DNA of 64,000 nucleotides from an uncultured Anaerolineae bacterium (GCA_938028725.1 CALIMH010000004.1:124001-188000), one strand, 5' to 3'. Positions 52,913 to 61,637 are shown, counted from the first letter of the stretch. The notes: generated by a model not told the origin, from the sequence alone. Numbers and translations are program-made.

Positions 52913-53773
52913 ATGGCGATCCTCGCAGACAGCCACACGCGCCTGATCGTCCAGGGCATCACCGGCCGAGAGGGCGACTTCCACGCACGCCAAATGCACG
53001 CTTATGCGCCGATTGTGGTCGGCGGCGTCACGCCCGGCAAGGGCGGCACGGTCACCGACTACGGCGTGCCGGTTTTCGACACGGTTGGGCAAGCGGTGCG
53101 TGAGACTGGCGCCAACGCCAGTGTGATTTACGTGCCGGCCAAGTTCGCACCCGACGCGATCATGGAGGCCGCCGACGCGGGCATTCAGCTTATCGTGTGT
53201 ATCACCGAGGGGATACCTGTGTTGGACATGATCCGCGTGCGGGCTTACCTCGACATCAGAGGGGCCACGTTGCTAGGGCCGAACTGCCCCGGCCTGCTCA
53301 CCCCCGGCCAAGCCAAGATCGGCATTATCCCCGCCAATATCGCGATGCCCGGCGATGTCGGCGTGGTCTCGCGCAGTGGCACGCTCACCTACGAAGCGGT
53401 GCACGCGCTGACCCAAGCCGGCCTCGGTCAGAGCACCATCGTCGGCATTGGCGGTGACCCTGTGCACGGCCTGGACTTCCTCGACGTGATCCGCATGTTC
53501 AACGATGACCCTCAGACCCAGCGCATCGTGATGATCGGCGAGATCGGCGGCAACGATGAGGAGCGCGCCGCCGCCTGGGTGAAGGAGCACGTGAAGAAGC
53601 CGGTGGTCGGCTTTATTGCTGGCCGCTCCGCGCCGGAGGGCCGTCGCATGGGTCATGCCGGCGCCATCATCGAGGGCAGCTCTGGCACGGCGCAGGCCAA
53701 GATCGAGGCCATGCGCGCGGCTGGCATTAAGGTGGCCGACCTGCCCACCCAGATTCCGGCGTTGCTGCTGTAG
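52913..53773 (+). CDS. sucD: Succinyl-CoA synthetase alpha subunit
   Basis: The 286 residues carry the CoA-binding N-terminus ([16 protein letters not shown]), the [19 protein letters not shown] motif, and the phosphohistidine His248 in [14 protein letters not shown]. The enzyme makes ATP or GTP from succinyl-CoA in the citric acid cycle or runs in reverse. The ATG at 52913 has GGAGA just before it. The beta subunit (sucC) is not adjacent, although the two usually lie together; it must be elsewhere. The malate-CoA ligase alpha subunit is a close relative and cannot be fully excluded. Confidence 0.92.
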   Translation: MAILADSHTRLIVQGITGREGDFHARQMHAYAPIVVGGVTPGKGGTVTDYGVPVFDTVGQAVRETGANASVIYVPAKFAPDAIMEAADAGIQLIVCITEGIPVLDMIRVRAYLDIRGATLLGPNCPGLLTPGQAKIGIIPANIAMPGDVGVVSRSGTLTYEAVHALTQAGLGQSTIVGIGGDPVHGLDFLDVIRMFNDDPQTQRIVMIGEIGGNDEERAAAWVKEHVKKPVVGFIAGRSAPEGRRMGHAGAIIEGSSGTAQAKIEAMRAAGIKVADLPTQIPALLL

Positions 53774-53796
53774 CGCTGCGGTGTTGTGCGCCTCAG

Positions 53797-54375
53797 CTAC
53801 TCCGGCATACGATGCTGAACTAAGCCGGCGTAGTCCAGCGGCCACACCACCAGCCAGGCGCGACCGACCAACTGGGCTGCTGACACTGGCCCGAAAGCAC
53901 GGCTGTCGCGGGCGTCGGCCGAGTTGTCGTTCAGCACGAACAGCTCGTTGGCCCGCAGGATGCGTGCGCCGCTGAACGCTGGCTGATCGAGCTGGAGCGT
54001 GCCGTTGAAGCTGGCGGTGCGGAGTGGCTGGTTGTTGACCTGAATCCCGCTCTCATCCACCTGCACCTTGTCGCCTGGCAGCGCAACCACGCGCGAAAGA
54101 TGCTCAGCGCCGTCCTCAGCGCGCAGCAGGACCACATCGCCGCGCCGTAGCTCCATCACCAGCGTAGGCAAGCGGCTCACCAGCACGATTTGCTCCACTT
54201 GCAAAGTGGGAGCCATGCGATTGTCCGCCACCATGTGCACGCTCACCGATGCGGCGATCGCGCCGGCCACGAGGACCATGGCAAGTATCCCTTCGAGTAG
54301 CCGCCGCAGAGCGCGGGCTGTTTGGCGTGGTGCTGAGAGAAGCAGCTTGTGGTCGCTGGCAGCACTGGTGTTCAT
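53797..54375 (-). CDS. Signal peptidase I-like protein lacking the catalytic Ser-Lys dyad
   Basis: The 192 residues align with type I signal peptidase: an N-terminal helix (GILAMVLVAGAIAASVSV), box B region, RGDVVLL, RVVALPGDKVQV (box D), and DARDSRAFGPV (box E). In active enzymes the Ser-Met of box B supplies the nucleophile; here it reads DNRMAPTL, with Arg53. The general-base Lys before RVIGLPGD is Ser94 (HLSRVVALPGD). Both changes are in intact codons with no frameshift. The ATG overlaps the aspC stop at ATGA, so the two are translationally coupled. It may be a pseudoenzyme or have a different partner. Confidence 0.75.
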   Translation of the reverse strand: MNTSAASDHKLLLSAPRQTARALRRLLEGILAMVLVAGAIAASVSVHMVADNRMAPTLQVEQIVLVSRLPTLVMELRRGDVVLLRAEDGAEHLSRVVALPGDKVQVDESGIQVNNQPLRTASFNGTLQLDQPAFSGARILRANELFVLNDNSADARDSRAFGPVSAAQLVGRAWLVVWPLDYAGLVQHRMPE

Positions 54376-55589
54376 GCGAATGTGAGTGCGTCCTGAATGC
54401 GGGCCAGGCCTTCTTGGATCAGGTCCAGCGACATGGCGTAGCTCAAGCGGGCGCAGCCAGGCGCGCCGAAAGCCTCGCCATGCACGATGCCCACCTTCAC
54501 GCTGTCCAGCAAGTAGAGTGCCAGTTCCTCGCTGGTGTGACAGGTGCGGCCGTAGCGCAGCGGCTTGCCAAGCACACCGCTCAAGTCGGGGAAAGCGTAG
54601 AAGGCGCCCTCCGGCATCACACAGCGCACGCCGGGGATCGCGTTGAGCGCAGACACGATCCAGTCGCGTCGCTCCTTGAACGCTGCCACCATGCGGGCGA
54701 TGTCTGCCTCGAGGTCGGTGGTGTAGGCTTTGACGGCTGCGGCCTGGGTGATCGAGGTGGGGTGGGAGTTGCTGTGGCTTTGAATCTTCAGCATCGCCTT
54801 GATGATCCACTCCGGCCCAACTGCGTAGCCCAGCCGCCAGCCGGTCATGGCGTAGGCCTTGGACAAGCCGTTGATCACCACCGTGCGATCGTAGAGGTCG
54901 GGCGCGACGCGCAACCAACGCGGGTAATGGTCGGTGAACACAATGCGGTCGTATAGCTCATCGCTCAGCACGATCACGTCGTGGCGGCGCGCCCAGCGCG
55001 CGATGTCCTCCAGCTCTGACTCACTGTACACCATGCCAGTTGGGTTAGAGGGCGAGTTCAGTACCAGCACGCGCGTGCGCGAGGTGGTGTAGCGCTCCAG
55101 CTTATCGCCACTCGCCTTGAAGTGCTCATCAGCGGTGGTGGGGACAATCACAGGCGTCGCCTCGGCCAAGCGCACCTGCTCCACGTAGCTCACCCAGTAC
55201 GGCGCGATGATCAGCACCTCGTCGCCGCGCTCGCACAGCGCCTGGAAGGCTAGGTACAGCGACTCTTTGCCGCCGGTATGAGCGGCCACCTGCGCAGCGG
55301 TGTAGGTCAGCCCGGTCTTGGCGCTCTCGTGAGCAGCGATGGCCTCTTTCAGCGCGGCCATACCGCCGGTTTCGGTGTAGCGGGTGAAGTTGTTGCGGAT
55401 GGCTTCGACAGCAGCCTGCTTGATCGGCTCCGGCGTGGGGAAGTCTGGCTCGCCGGCGCCGAAGCCGATCACTGGCTCACCTGCGGCGCGCAGTTGCTTC
55501 ACGCGGCCTTCGACCGCCATAGTGGCCGATGGCAGCACGGCTTGCACCCGCGCGCTCAGCTTGCGTGTGATGGGTGTGGCTTCGGTCAT
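54372..55589 (-). CDS. aspC: Aspartate aminotransferase, class I/II (Ib-type)
   Basis: This 405-residue PLP enzyme transfers amino groups between aspartate and 2-oxoglutarate, and some members also act on prephenate. Motifs are GAGEPDFPTPEPI, RYTETGGMAALKEAI, LNSPSNPTGMVYS, and the PLP lysine Lys244 in GLSKAYAMTGWRLGY. LSYAMSLDLIQEGLARI ends the fold. The start is the ATG at 55589; a TACAAT box (55598-55603, minus strand) ends eight bases before it. The frame continues upstream across the SDR but is antisense there. The dead signal-peptidase homologue is its operon partner. Confidence 0.92.
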   Translation of the reverse strand: MTEATPITRKLSARVQAVLPSATMAVEGRVKQLRAAGEPVIGFGAGEPDFPTPEPIKQAAVEAIRNNFTRYTETGGMAALKEAIAAHESAKTGLTYTAAQVAAHTGGKESLYLAFQALCERGDEVLIIAPYWVSYVEQVRLAEATPVIVPTTADEHFKASGDKLERYTTSRTRVLVLNSPSNPTGMVYSESELEDIARWARRHDVIVLSDELYDRIVFTDHYPRWLRVAPDLYDRTVVINGLSKAYAMTGWRLGYAVGPEWIIKAMLKIQSHSNSHPTSITQAAAVKAYTTDLEADIARMVAAFKERRDWIVSALNAIPGVRCVMPEGAFYAFPDLSGVLGKPLRYGRTCHTSEELALYLLDSVKVGIVHGEAFGAPGCARLSYAMSLDLIQEGLARIQDALTFA

Positions 55590-55597
55590 GATGGGCC

Positions 55598-55603
55598 ATT
55601 GTA
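55598..55603 (-). promoter_or_regulatory. -10 element for aspC
   Basis: TACAAT on the minus strand ends eight bases before the aspC ATG, predicting transcription from the start codon or one or two bases before it. Confidence 0.45.
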
Positions 55604-55692
55604 TTGGCCACGGCGTCGCGCTGCCGCTGCGCTCGATGGGCATGGCCTCGGCGCATCTCCCCACTTGGCGGTTTGGTGGTTTACTCAGATAC

Positions 55693-56490
55693 ATGTCTCG
55701 CACAACGTTGCAGGAATATGCCACTCTGTTTCGACTGGATGGCCGAACGGCACTGGTGATCGGCGCCGGCAGTGGCATCGGTGAAGCGTCGGCTGTAGCG
55801 CTGGCCGCGTTCGGTGCGCGCGTAGTCTGCGCCGATCTCAACGCGGAGGCGGCTGCGCGCGTGGCCGGGGCGATCTGCGCGCAAGGTGGCAGCGCGGAGA
55901 GCGCAACTGTGGACATACGCAGCGCTGTCTCCATTGCGGCGATGCTGCAGCGCGTCCCCCCGCCGGACGTGTTGGTCAGCACGCCCAGCATCAACGTGCG
56001 CAAGCCGCTGCTGCAAGTGAGCGAGGAGGAGTTTGATCGCGTGGTTGGCCTAAACTTGCGCGGCACTTTCTTGCTGGTGCAAGCGGTGGCGCGTGGTATG
56101 GCCGAGCGCGGGCGCGGCAGCATCATCGTCTTCAGCAGCATCCGTAGCGAAGTGGTCGAGCCCGGCCAAGGCGTGTATGCCGCCACCAAAGCCGGCGTGC
56201 GACAACTGTGCCGTGCGCTGGCCTCGGAGCTGGGCGAGCGCGGCGTGCGCGTCAACCTGATCGCCCCCGGCATTGTCGAGACGCCGCTCACAGCGCCCAT
56301 CCGTAGCCATCCGGAATGGTCTCGTGCCTATGCCGAGAAAAGCATCCTGCACCGATGGGCGCATCCCAGCGAGATCGCCAGCATGGTGGTGTACCTGGCC
56401 TCCGACGCCAGCAGTTATGTCACCGGCGCGCTGTTTTACGTGGATGGCGGCTGGACCGCGCACGATGGTCGTTACACACCTCCCTTGTGA
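55693..56490 (+). CDS. Short-chain dehydrogenase/reductase
   Basis: This 265-residue enzyme has a normal Rossmann core: IGAGSGIGEASAVALAAFGA for NAD(P), CADLNAEAAARVAG, a substrate Asn region that reads STPSINVRKP instead of NNAG, VFSSIRSEV with the catalytic Ser, and YAATKAG with Tyr and Lys. FYVDGGWTAHD ends the protein. The true start is 55693; upstream the frame is antisense to aspC. It resembles sugar or polyol dehydrogenases, but the substrate is open. The M20 peptidase gene starts nine bases after the stop. Confidence 0.9.
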   Translation: MSRTTLQEYATLFRLDGRTALVIGAGSGIGEASAVALAAFGARVVCADLNAEAAARVAGAICAQGGSAESATVDIRSAVSIAAMLQRVPPPDVLVSTPSINVRKPLLQVSEEEFDRVVGLNLRGTFLLVQAVARGMAERGRGSIIVFSSIRSEVVEPGQGVYAATKAGVRQLCRALASELGERGVRVNLIAPGIVETPLTAPIRSHPEWSRAYAEKSILHRWAHPSEIASMVVYLASDASSYVTGALFYVDGGWTAHDGRYTPPL

Positions 56491-56499
56491 ATCCGCCCC

Positions 56500-57735
56500 A
56501 TGATCACCCCTAGCGAACAGCGCATCCTCGACCTAGTGGATGACACTTTGCTGGTGAAATGGGTGCAGGAGCTGACCCGCATCCCTAGCGTGTGGCACCC
56601 TGACCAGCAGGTGGGCGAAGAAGCTGCAGCGCGTTGGGTGGAGGCACGCTGCCGCGAGCTGGGCCTGGAGACCCACGTTGAGTTCGCCGCGCCGGGCCGC
56701 CCCAACGTGATCGCGCGCCTGCGCGGCTCGGCCCAGAGCAGTGAGCCTCGCCGCGTGCTGATGTTCGAGGGCCACACCGATGTGGTCACTGAAGGCGACC
56801 CTGCGCTGTGGACCGACCCGCCCTTCAGCGCCACCATCCGTGACGGGCGCATCTATGGGCGTGGCGCAAATGACATGAAGGGCGGCCTATGCTGCGCGCT
56901 GATGGCCATGCGCGCCTTGGCGCTCGGCGGCGCTGACCTACGAGGGGATGTGGTGCTGGGTGCAGTGTGCGATGAGGAAGGCCAGATGCTCGGCATCAAG
57001 CATTTCGTGGATCGCGGCTGGGCCGACGAGGTCACTGCTTGCGTGGTGTGTGAGCCGGAGGAGAATCATCTGTGCATCGCCCAGAAGGGCGTGATGTGGA
57101 TTCACGTGGTGCTGCGCGGCGTGATGTGCCATGGCGCCATGCCGCTCACCGGCGTCAGCAGCGTTTACCCCCTGGCGCACTTCTTGGCGCTGGTGCAGGC
57201 GCTTGAAGCGCGCGAGATCGCTCGCCACGGCCAACACGAGTTCCTCGGCCAGCCCAGCATCACCCCCACGATTGTTGCCTCACCGCCACGTGGCGGGGGC
57301 CAGCCGCAAAACAACGTTGTCCCCGGTGCTGCTGAGTGTGTGCTGGATTGTCGCCTCATCCCCGGCCAAGACCCAGAGGCGCTCGCGCGCCGCGTGCGCG
57401 CGCTGCTGGAGGGCGTCGTGGCGCTGGACGACCGGCTGGCCTATGAGATGCGCGTGCTGGAGGTGCGCCCACCCACGCACACGAGCCGCGACGAGACGAT
57501 CGTGCGCGTGATGGCCGAGGCCTACACCGATCTCACCGGCCAGCCACCGATCTACGGAGGTGTGCCTGGCTCGACCGATGGCACTATCCTCTATGCCCGC
57601 CGGGGCATCCCCATCGTCACATGTGGCCCTGGCGACATTCACATCCCGCACCATGTGGACGAGTGGGTGAGCATAGAGGAGCTGAAGGTGGCGGCCCGCT
57701 TGTATGTACTCACCGCCCTGCGCTACTTGAGCTAA
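56500..57735 (+). CDS. M20-family metallopeptidase (ArgE/DapE/CPG2-like)
   Basis: The 411 residues carry the zinc-binding motif FEGHTDVVTEGDPALW, GRGANDMKGG, then the catalytic Glu in VCDEEGQMLGIKHFVDRGW and the later CEPEENHLCIAQKG. GVPGSTDGTILYARRGIPI holds the last metal ligands, and the dimerisation domain lies between (about 180-290). Members remove acyl groups from amino acids or trim short peptides. Between an SDR and a P1 peptidase it could be part of peptide or amino-acid breakdown; the exact substrate is unknown. Confidence 0.92.
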   Translation: MITPSEQRILDLVDDTLLVKWVQELTRIPSVWHPDQQVGEEAAARWVEARCRELGLETHVEFAAPGRPNVIARLRGSAQSSEPRRVLMFEGHTDVVTEGDPALWTDPPFSATIRDGRIYGRGANDMKGGLCCALMAMRALALGGADLRGDVVLGAVCDEEGQMLGIKHFVDRGWADEVTACVVCEPEENHLCIAQKGVMWIHVVLRGVMCHGAMPLTGVSSVYPLAHFLALVQALEAREIARHGQHEFLGQPSITPTIVASPPRGGGQPQNNVVPGAAECVLDCRLIPGQDPEALARRVRALLEGVVALDDRLAYEMRVLEVRPPTHTSRDETIVRVMAEAYTDLTGQPPIYGGVPGSTDGTILYARRGIPIVTCGPGDIHIPHHVDEWVSIEELKVAARLYVLTALRYLS

Positions 57736-57739
57736 GCCT

Positions 57740-58735
57740 ATGTCCGACGTCAACCCAACACTAACGGCGGTGCCAGGCTTGTGGGTCGGGCACTGGAGCG
57801 ATCTGGCGGCGGGCACAGGTTGCACGGTGGTGCTGTGTCCTGCGGGAGCGGTCGCCGGCGTGGATGTGCGTGGCGGCGCGCCAGGCACGCGCGAGACTGC
57901 CCTGCTCGCCCCGACGTGCGTGGTGGAGCGCGTGCACGCGGTGTTGCTCGCCGGCGGCAGCGCCTTCGGTTTGGCTGCGGCGGATGGTGTGGCGCGCTGG
58001 TTGGAGGAGCGCGGCTTTGGATTCGACACAGGCCTGGCGCGCGTGCCGATCGTCTCGGCGGCCGTGCTGTTCGATTTGCCGCTGGGGCGGGCGGATGTGC
58101 GCCCCGATGCGGCAGCCGGATACGCGGCCTGCCAAGCAGCCAGCAGCGCGCCAGTGGCCCAGGGCAACGTCGGCGCCGCCACCGGCGCCAGCGCCGGCAA
58201 GTGGCTAGGTTTCGCTCATGCCACAAAGACCGGCCTGGGCTCTTCAGCCATTTGGCTGCCGAACGGGCTGATCGTGGCAGCGCTGGCGGTGGTCAACGCG
58301 CTGGGCAACGTGATTGATCCCCTCACCGGCCGCCCAATCGCCGGCGCCCGCGATCCCGAACGTGCTGGCTTCGCCTCGCCGTTGGAGCGATGGGGCTACG
58401 CGCCGCCGGCCAGCATGGCGCTTTCCGCTCTGCAACACACCACCCTCGCAGTGGTGGCGACCAACGCCACGCTCAGCAAAGCAATGGCCCAGCGCGTGGC
58501 GATGATGGCGCACGACGGCCTTGCGCGGACCATCAACCCGGTCCACACGCTGTTGGACGGTGACGTGGTGTTTGCGCTTTCCGCTGGCGAAGTCGAGGCC
58601 GACGTCAGCGTGGTCGGGACGCTGGCGGCAGAGGCGCTGGCGCAAGCAGTGCTGAGAGCAGTGTGGGGCGCTGAAGATGCTTATGGCTTGCCGTGCGCTG
58701 CAACCTTGCAACAGAGGTGGCGCGGGCAGGACTGA
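57740..58735 (+). CDS. P1-family peptidase (DmpA/BapA-like)
   Basis: This 331-residue self-processing hydrolase is of the DmpA/Orn/Lys fold. VRGGAPGTRETALLAP, AVLLAGGSAFGLAAADGV and GNVGAATGASAGKW form the alpha part. TTLAVVATNATLSKAMAQRVA is where family members cleave themselves before a Thr or Ser nucleophile. Known activities are cleavage of N-terminal beta-alanine or D-amino acids from small peptides. It starts four bases after the M20 peptidase stop, supporting a shared peptide-use operon. A 9-base GC hairpin (58719-58727 with 58740-58748) spans its stop codon. Confidence 0.9.
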   Translation: MSDVNPTLTAVPGLWVGHWSDLAAGTGCTVVLCPAGAVAGVDVRGGAPGTRETALLAPTCVVERVHAVLLAGGSAFGLAAADGVARWLEERGFGFDTGLARVPIVSAAVLFDLPLGRADVRPDAAAGYAACQAASSAPVAQGNVGAATGASAGKWLGFAHATKTGLGSSAIWLPNGLIVAALAVVNALGNVIDPLTGRPIAGARDPERAGFASPLERWGYAPPASMALSALQHTTLAVVATNATLSKAMAQRVAMMAHDGLARTINPVHTLLDGDVVFALSAGEVEADVSVVGTLAAEALAQAVLRAVWGAEDAYGLPCAATLQQRWRGQD

Positions 58736-58779
58736 ACCCGCCCGCGCCGTCCGCCGGAGCATCGGCGATGCGTTGCGCG

Positions 58780-59316
58780 TTAGCGCCGTCGCGCTGCGTC
58801 CACAGCAGCGACGATCACAGCGACGATGACAGCGCTGCCAATCAGCTCTACCAGCGCCTGCGGCACAAGGGTGGGGATCACCGCTAGTGGCACCTGACCC
58901 AATGCAATCGCAATTCCCACTGTGACCACGGTGTTGGTGAGCGCGCCGACCGCGCCGGCCACTGCGCTGCCGAGCGCTGTGTTGGTGCGACCAACTGCAC
59001 GGAAAACAGCCCACGCCACCAGCGCCATCACCAACCGCGATGGCACTAGCGTCAGAAAGCCGAAGCTGGCCGTGGCCGGCAGCACCAGGTAAATCACACC
59101 CATCACCAGGCCGGCAAACATGCCGACAATCGGCCCGCCGATCACTGCGCCGAGAATAACCGGGATGAGCAACGTGGTCATAGCGCCGCTGATGTTCGGG
59201 ACTGGTATCGAGCCAAGCCCTACTACTTGCAGCGCGATCACCATAGCGCCGAAGACTGCCGCCAGCACCACCGTGCGCGTGCTGACGGCCCAAGGGTTAG
59301 AGCGAGAAACCAACAT
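58780..59316 (-). CDS. ECF transporter substrate-binding (S) component
   Basis: The 178 residues form six membrane helices in the EcfS pattern: VVLAAVFGAMVIALQVVG, ISGAMTTLLIPVILGAVIGG with the Ala-rich helix used to dock EcfT, GMFAGLVMGVIYLVLPA, and a last helix ending in VDAARRR. The S component binds a vitamin or metal outside. Its ligand cannot be decided. The start at 59316 has a GAGGAGG site nine bases before it (59326-59332). The ATPase and T genes are divergent on the other side of a short gap. Confidence 0.8.
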   Translation of the reverse strand: MLVSRSNPWAVSTRTVVLAAVFGAMVIALQVVGLGSIPVPNISGAMTTLLIPVILGAVIGGPIVGMFAGLVMGVIYLVLPATASFGFLTLVPSRLVMALVAWAVFRAVGRTNTALGSAVAGAVGALTNTVVTVGIAIALGQVPLAVIPTLVPQALVELIGSAVIVAVIVAAVDAARRR

Positions 59317-59325
59317 GTTGGGTGT

Positions 59326-59332
59326 CCTCCTC
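59326..59332 (-). promoter_or_regulatory. Ribosome binding site of the ECF S component
   Basis: GAGGAGG lies nine bases before the ATG at 59316, fixing that start rather than the open frame reaching 59406. Confidence 0.75.
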
Positions 59333-59455
59333 TGTGGCAAACGTGCTGGGTCTCTCTGAGGTTGACAACAGATGCCCGCGCGTGTCAGTAATGTTAAATG
59401 TTTCATCTCAAGTTGGCAAATCGCCGCGGCCGCTGGCGCTGCGGTGTGCGAACGC

Positions 59456-59461
59456 TACAAT
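59456..59461 (+). promoter_or_regulatory. -10 element before the fused ECF ATPase
   Basis: TACAAT ends 11 bases before the GTG at 59473. If it is used, the ATG at 59398 is not the start. Confidence 0.4.
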
Positions 59462-59472
59462 CACGTGCGCCC

Positions 59473-60942
59473 GTGCAAGTTGTCGCCACTGACTTGTGCT
59501 ACACCTACGCCCAGCATCGTGCGCCCGCCCTCGACCAGGTGAACTTATCCATCGGCGCTGGCGAGATCGCTCTGGTGCTCGGCAAAAGTGGCAGCGGCAA
59601 AACCACGCTCACCCGCTGCATCAATGGCTTGATCCCGCACGTTTACGCGGACGGAACGCTCAGCGGTGAGGTGCGTTGCGGAGATGAGGTCGTGGCGCGC
59701 TCGACCATGGCCCGCCTGGCGCGCAAGGTGGGAACTGTCCTGCAAGACACTGAGAAGCAGATCGTCGCCTCGCGCGTCTTCAATGAGATCGCTTTTGGGA
59801 TGGAGAACCTCGGCATGCCACGGGATGAGATCATCGAGCGCGTGCACGAGGTGGCGCGCTGGCTGGACATCGCGCACCTGCTGCACCGCGACACGCTCAC
59901 GCTGAGCGGTGGCGAGCAGCAGCGGGTGGTGATCGCAGCGACGCTGGCCATGCGCCCGCGCGTGTTGTTGCTGGATGAGCCGCTGGCTGCACTCGACCCG
60001 CCGGCCGCGCGCCAGGCGCTTGCCCTCTTCCGCCGCTTGGCCGACGCTGGCGTGACAGTGTTGATTGTGGAGCATCGCGCGCGCGAAGTCCTGCGCCTAC
60101 GACCGCATCGCGTGGTGCGTTTGGAGGCGGGCCGGGTGGTCTTTCAGGGTGTGCCCGAGGCTGGCATTGACAGCACGCTCAAGAACCCTGCCGCTGGCCC
60201 TGTCCCGCCGCGCGATCCCCATGGCGAGGTGTTGGCCTCGCTGCAGCACGTCACGTTTGCCTATGCGGGCAGCGCGCGCCCACAGTTGGATGACGTCTCG
60301 CTGGAGATTCGCGCCGGCGACGTGATCGCGTTGATCGGCCCGAACGGCGCCGGCAAGTCCACCTTGTGCAAGCACCTGATCGGGCTCCTGCGACCCCAAC
60401 GCGGCCGCGTGCACGTATGCGGTCAAGACGCCGCCGACCGCACCGTTGCCCAACTGGCGCGCCAAGTGGGCTACGTCTTTCAGCACCCTAGCACGATGTT
60501 GTTTGCCCCTTCACTGCGCGAGGAGTTGTGCTTTGGGCCGCGCAACATCGGCCTCGCGCCGGCGCGTGTCGAGTCCAACATTGCCAATGCGCTGGAGACA
60601 GTCGGTCTGGCCGAGGTAGCGCTAGAGCAGTCGCCGTTCGTGTTCAGCTTTGGGCAGCAAAAGCGCATCGCGCTGGCAAGTGTGTTGGCCATGCAGCCGC
60701 GCATCTTGATCATGGACGAGCCCACCGCCGGCCTCGACGAGCACACTGCCCAAGAGATGATGCAGCGGCTTCTCGCCGCCGCCGATCGCCCAGAGGCCAT
60801 CGTCATGGTCACACACGATTTGGACTTGGCCGCGCGCTTTGCCAACCGCGTGGTCCTGCTTGCCGGTGGGCGCATCGTGGCAGATGCCGAGCCGGCGCAG
60901 GTGTTGCAGCCGCAGGTGTTGGAGCAAGGAGGGCTGGCATGA
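59473..60942 (+). CDS. ECF transporter ATPase, two ABC domains fused in one chain
   Basis: The protein has about 489 residues. Domain 1 has Walker A GKSGSGKT, Q-loop GTVLQDTEKQIVAS, signature LSGGEQQR, Walker B VLLLDEPLAALD and H-loop EHRAREV. Domain 2 has GPNGAGKS, VFQHPSTMLFA, signature FSFGQQKR in place of LSGGQ, ILIMDEPTAGLDE and THDLDLAA. This fused EcfA1-EcfA2 powers vitamin uptake with EcfT and an S protein. An ATG at 59398 would add 25 basic residues. The GTG at 59473 is preferred for the family N-terminus (VQVVATDLCYTY) and the -10 box. EcfT overlaps at ATGA. Confidence 0.92.
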   Translation: MQVVATDLCYTYAQHRAPALDQVNLSIGAGEIALVLGKSGSGKTTLTRCINGLIPHVYADGTLSGEVRCGDEVVARSTMARLARKVGTVLQDTEKQIVASRVFNEIAFGMENLGMPRDEIIERVHEVARWLDIAHLLHRDTLTLSGGEQQRVVIAATLAMRPRVLLLDEPLAALDPPAARQALALFRRLADAGVTVLIVEHRAREVLRLRPHRVVRLEAGRVVFQGVPEAGIDSTLKNPAAGPVPPRDPHGEVLASLQHVTFAYAGSARPQLDDVSLEIRAGDVIALIGPNGAGKSTLCKHLIGLLRPQRGRVHVCGQDAADRTVAQLARQVGYVFQHPSTMLFAPSLREELCFGPRNIGLAPARVESNIANALETVGLAEVALEQSPFVFSFGQQKRIALASVLAMQPRILIMDEPTAGLDEHTAQEMMQRLLAAADRPEAIVMVTHDLDLAARFANRVVLLAGGRIVADAEPAQVLQPQVLEQGGLA

Positions 60943-61637
60943 GCGTGCTACAGACGTTTGACCCTCGTGCGCGCGTCACGCTCTATGTGTGCTTCACGTT
61001 AGCAGTGCTGATCAGCCAACGTCTAGGAGTGCTCGGCGGCTTGGCTGGGCTTGGACTGGTGTTGCTGGCGCTAGCGCGCTTGTCCTGGCAGCGTGTGCGG
61101 TCGGTGGGGATCGGCGTGCTGCTCTTTGTGGTGGTCATCTCGGCGGTGAACTTGCTCTTTCGCACGCCGCTCGAAGCCGCACAGCAAGCGCTCCGCGCGG
61201 TGGCGCTGGCAGCCACCTCGCTGGCGATCGTGCTCACTTTTGACCCCGCACAGCTCGGCATCACCTTTCGTAGGATGGGCTTGCCGGATCGCTTCGCGTT
61301 CACGCTCGACTTGACCGCGCGCTTCGTCCCGACGCTGATGCGCGACTTCCAGCTCACCCGCGACGCCCAACGCGCCCGTGGCTACGAGCTGGAAGCAGCC
61401 GGCGAGCGTGGGCTGCGCGGCTTGTTGCGCGTTGGTCAGCGCCTCGCACCATTGCTCGTGCCAGTGGTGGTGCGCGCAGTCCTGGATGCCGAGGACCGCG
61501 CCAACGCGATGGACCTGCGCGCCTTCGGCACAGGCCCGCGCACCTGGCTGCAAACGCTGCATCTGCGGCCGCGCGACTCCGCGCTGATTGCGGCCTCATT
61601 CGCGCTGCTGGCGCTCAGCGTTGGGTTGCGGTTGTAG
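60939..61637 (+). CDS. ECF transporter transmembrane component EcfT
   Basis: This 232-residue membrane protein has five or so helices and a long amphipathic coupling region. The Ala-Arg-Gly motifs that contact the two ATPase domains are visible as DAQRARGYELEAAG and NAMDLRAFGTG. It links the fused ATPase to the S component. The ATG overlaps the ATPase stop (ATGA), so translation is coupled. A non-coding stretch with a surface-protein relic on the other strand follows. Confidence 0.9.
   Translation: MSVLQTFDPRARVTLYVCFTLAVLISQRLGVLGGLAGLGLVLLALARLSWQRVRSVGIGVLLFVVVISAVNLLFRTPLEAAQQALRAVALAATSLAIVLTFDPAQLGITFRRMGLPDRFAFTLDLTARFVPTLMRDFQLTRDAQRARGYELEAAGERGLRGLLRVGQRLAPLLVPVVVRAVLDAEDRANAMDLRAFGTGPRTWLQTLHLRPRDSALIAASFALLALSVGLRL

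Noticed and set aside
53797-54918. Longer signal-peptidase reading frame up to 54918
   Set aside because: The part beyond 54375 is antisense to aspC. The ATG at 54375 overlaps the aspC stop and starts the family N-terminus.
58719-58748. 9-base GC hairpin at the stop of the P1 peptidase as a terminator
   Set aside because: No T run follows and the stop codon lies in the loop. It is mentioned in the gene entry but not called.
59317-59397. Possible TPP riboswitch in the leader of the ECF S gene
   Set aside because: A CTCAGAGAGACCC stretch resembles part of the motif, but the conserved order of the two arms is missing and the leader is short.
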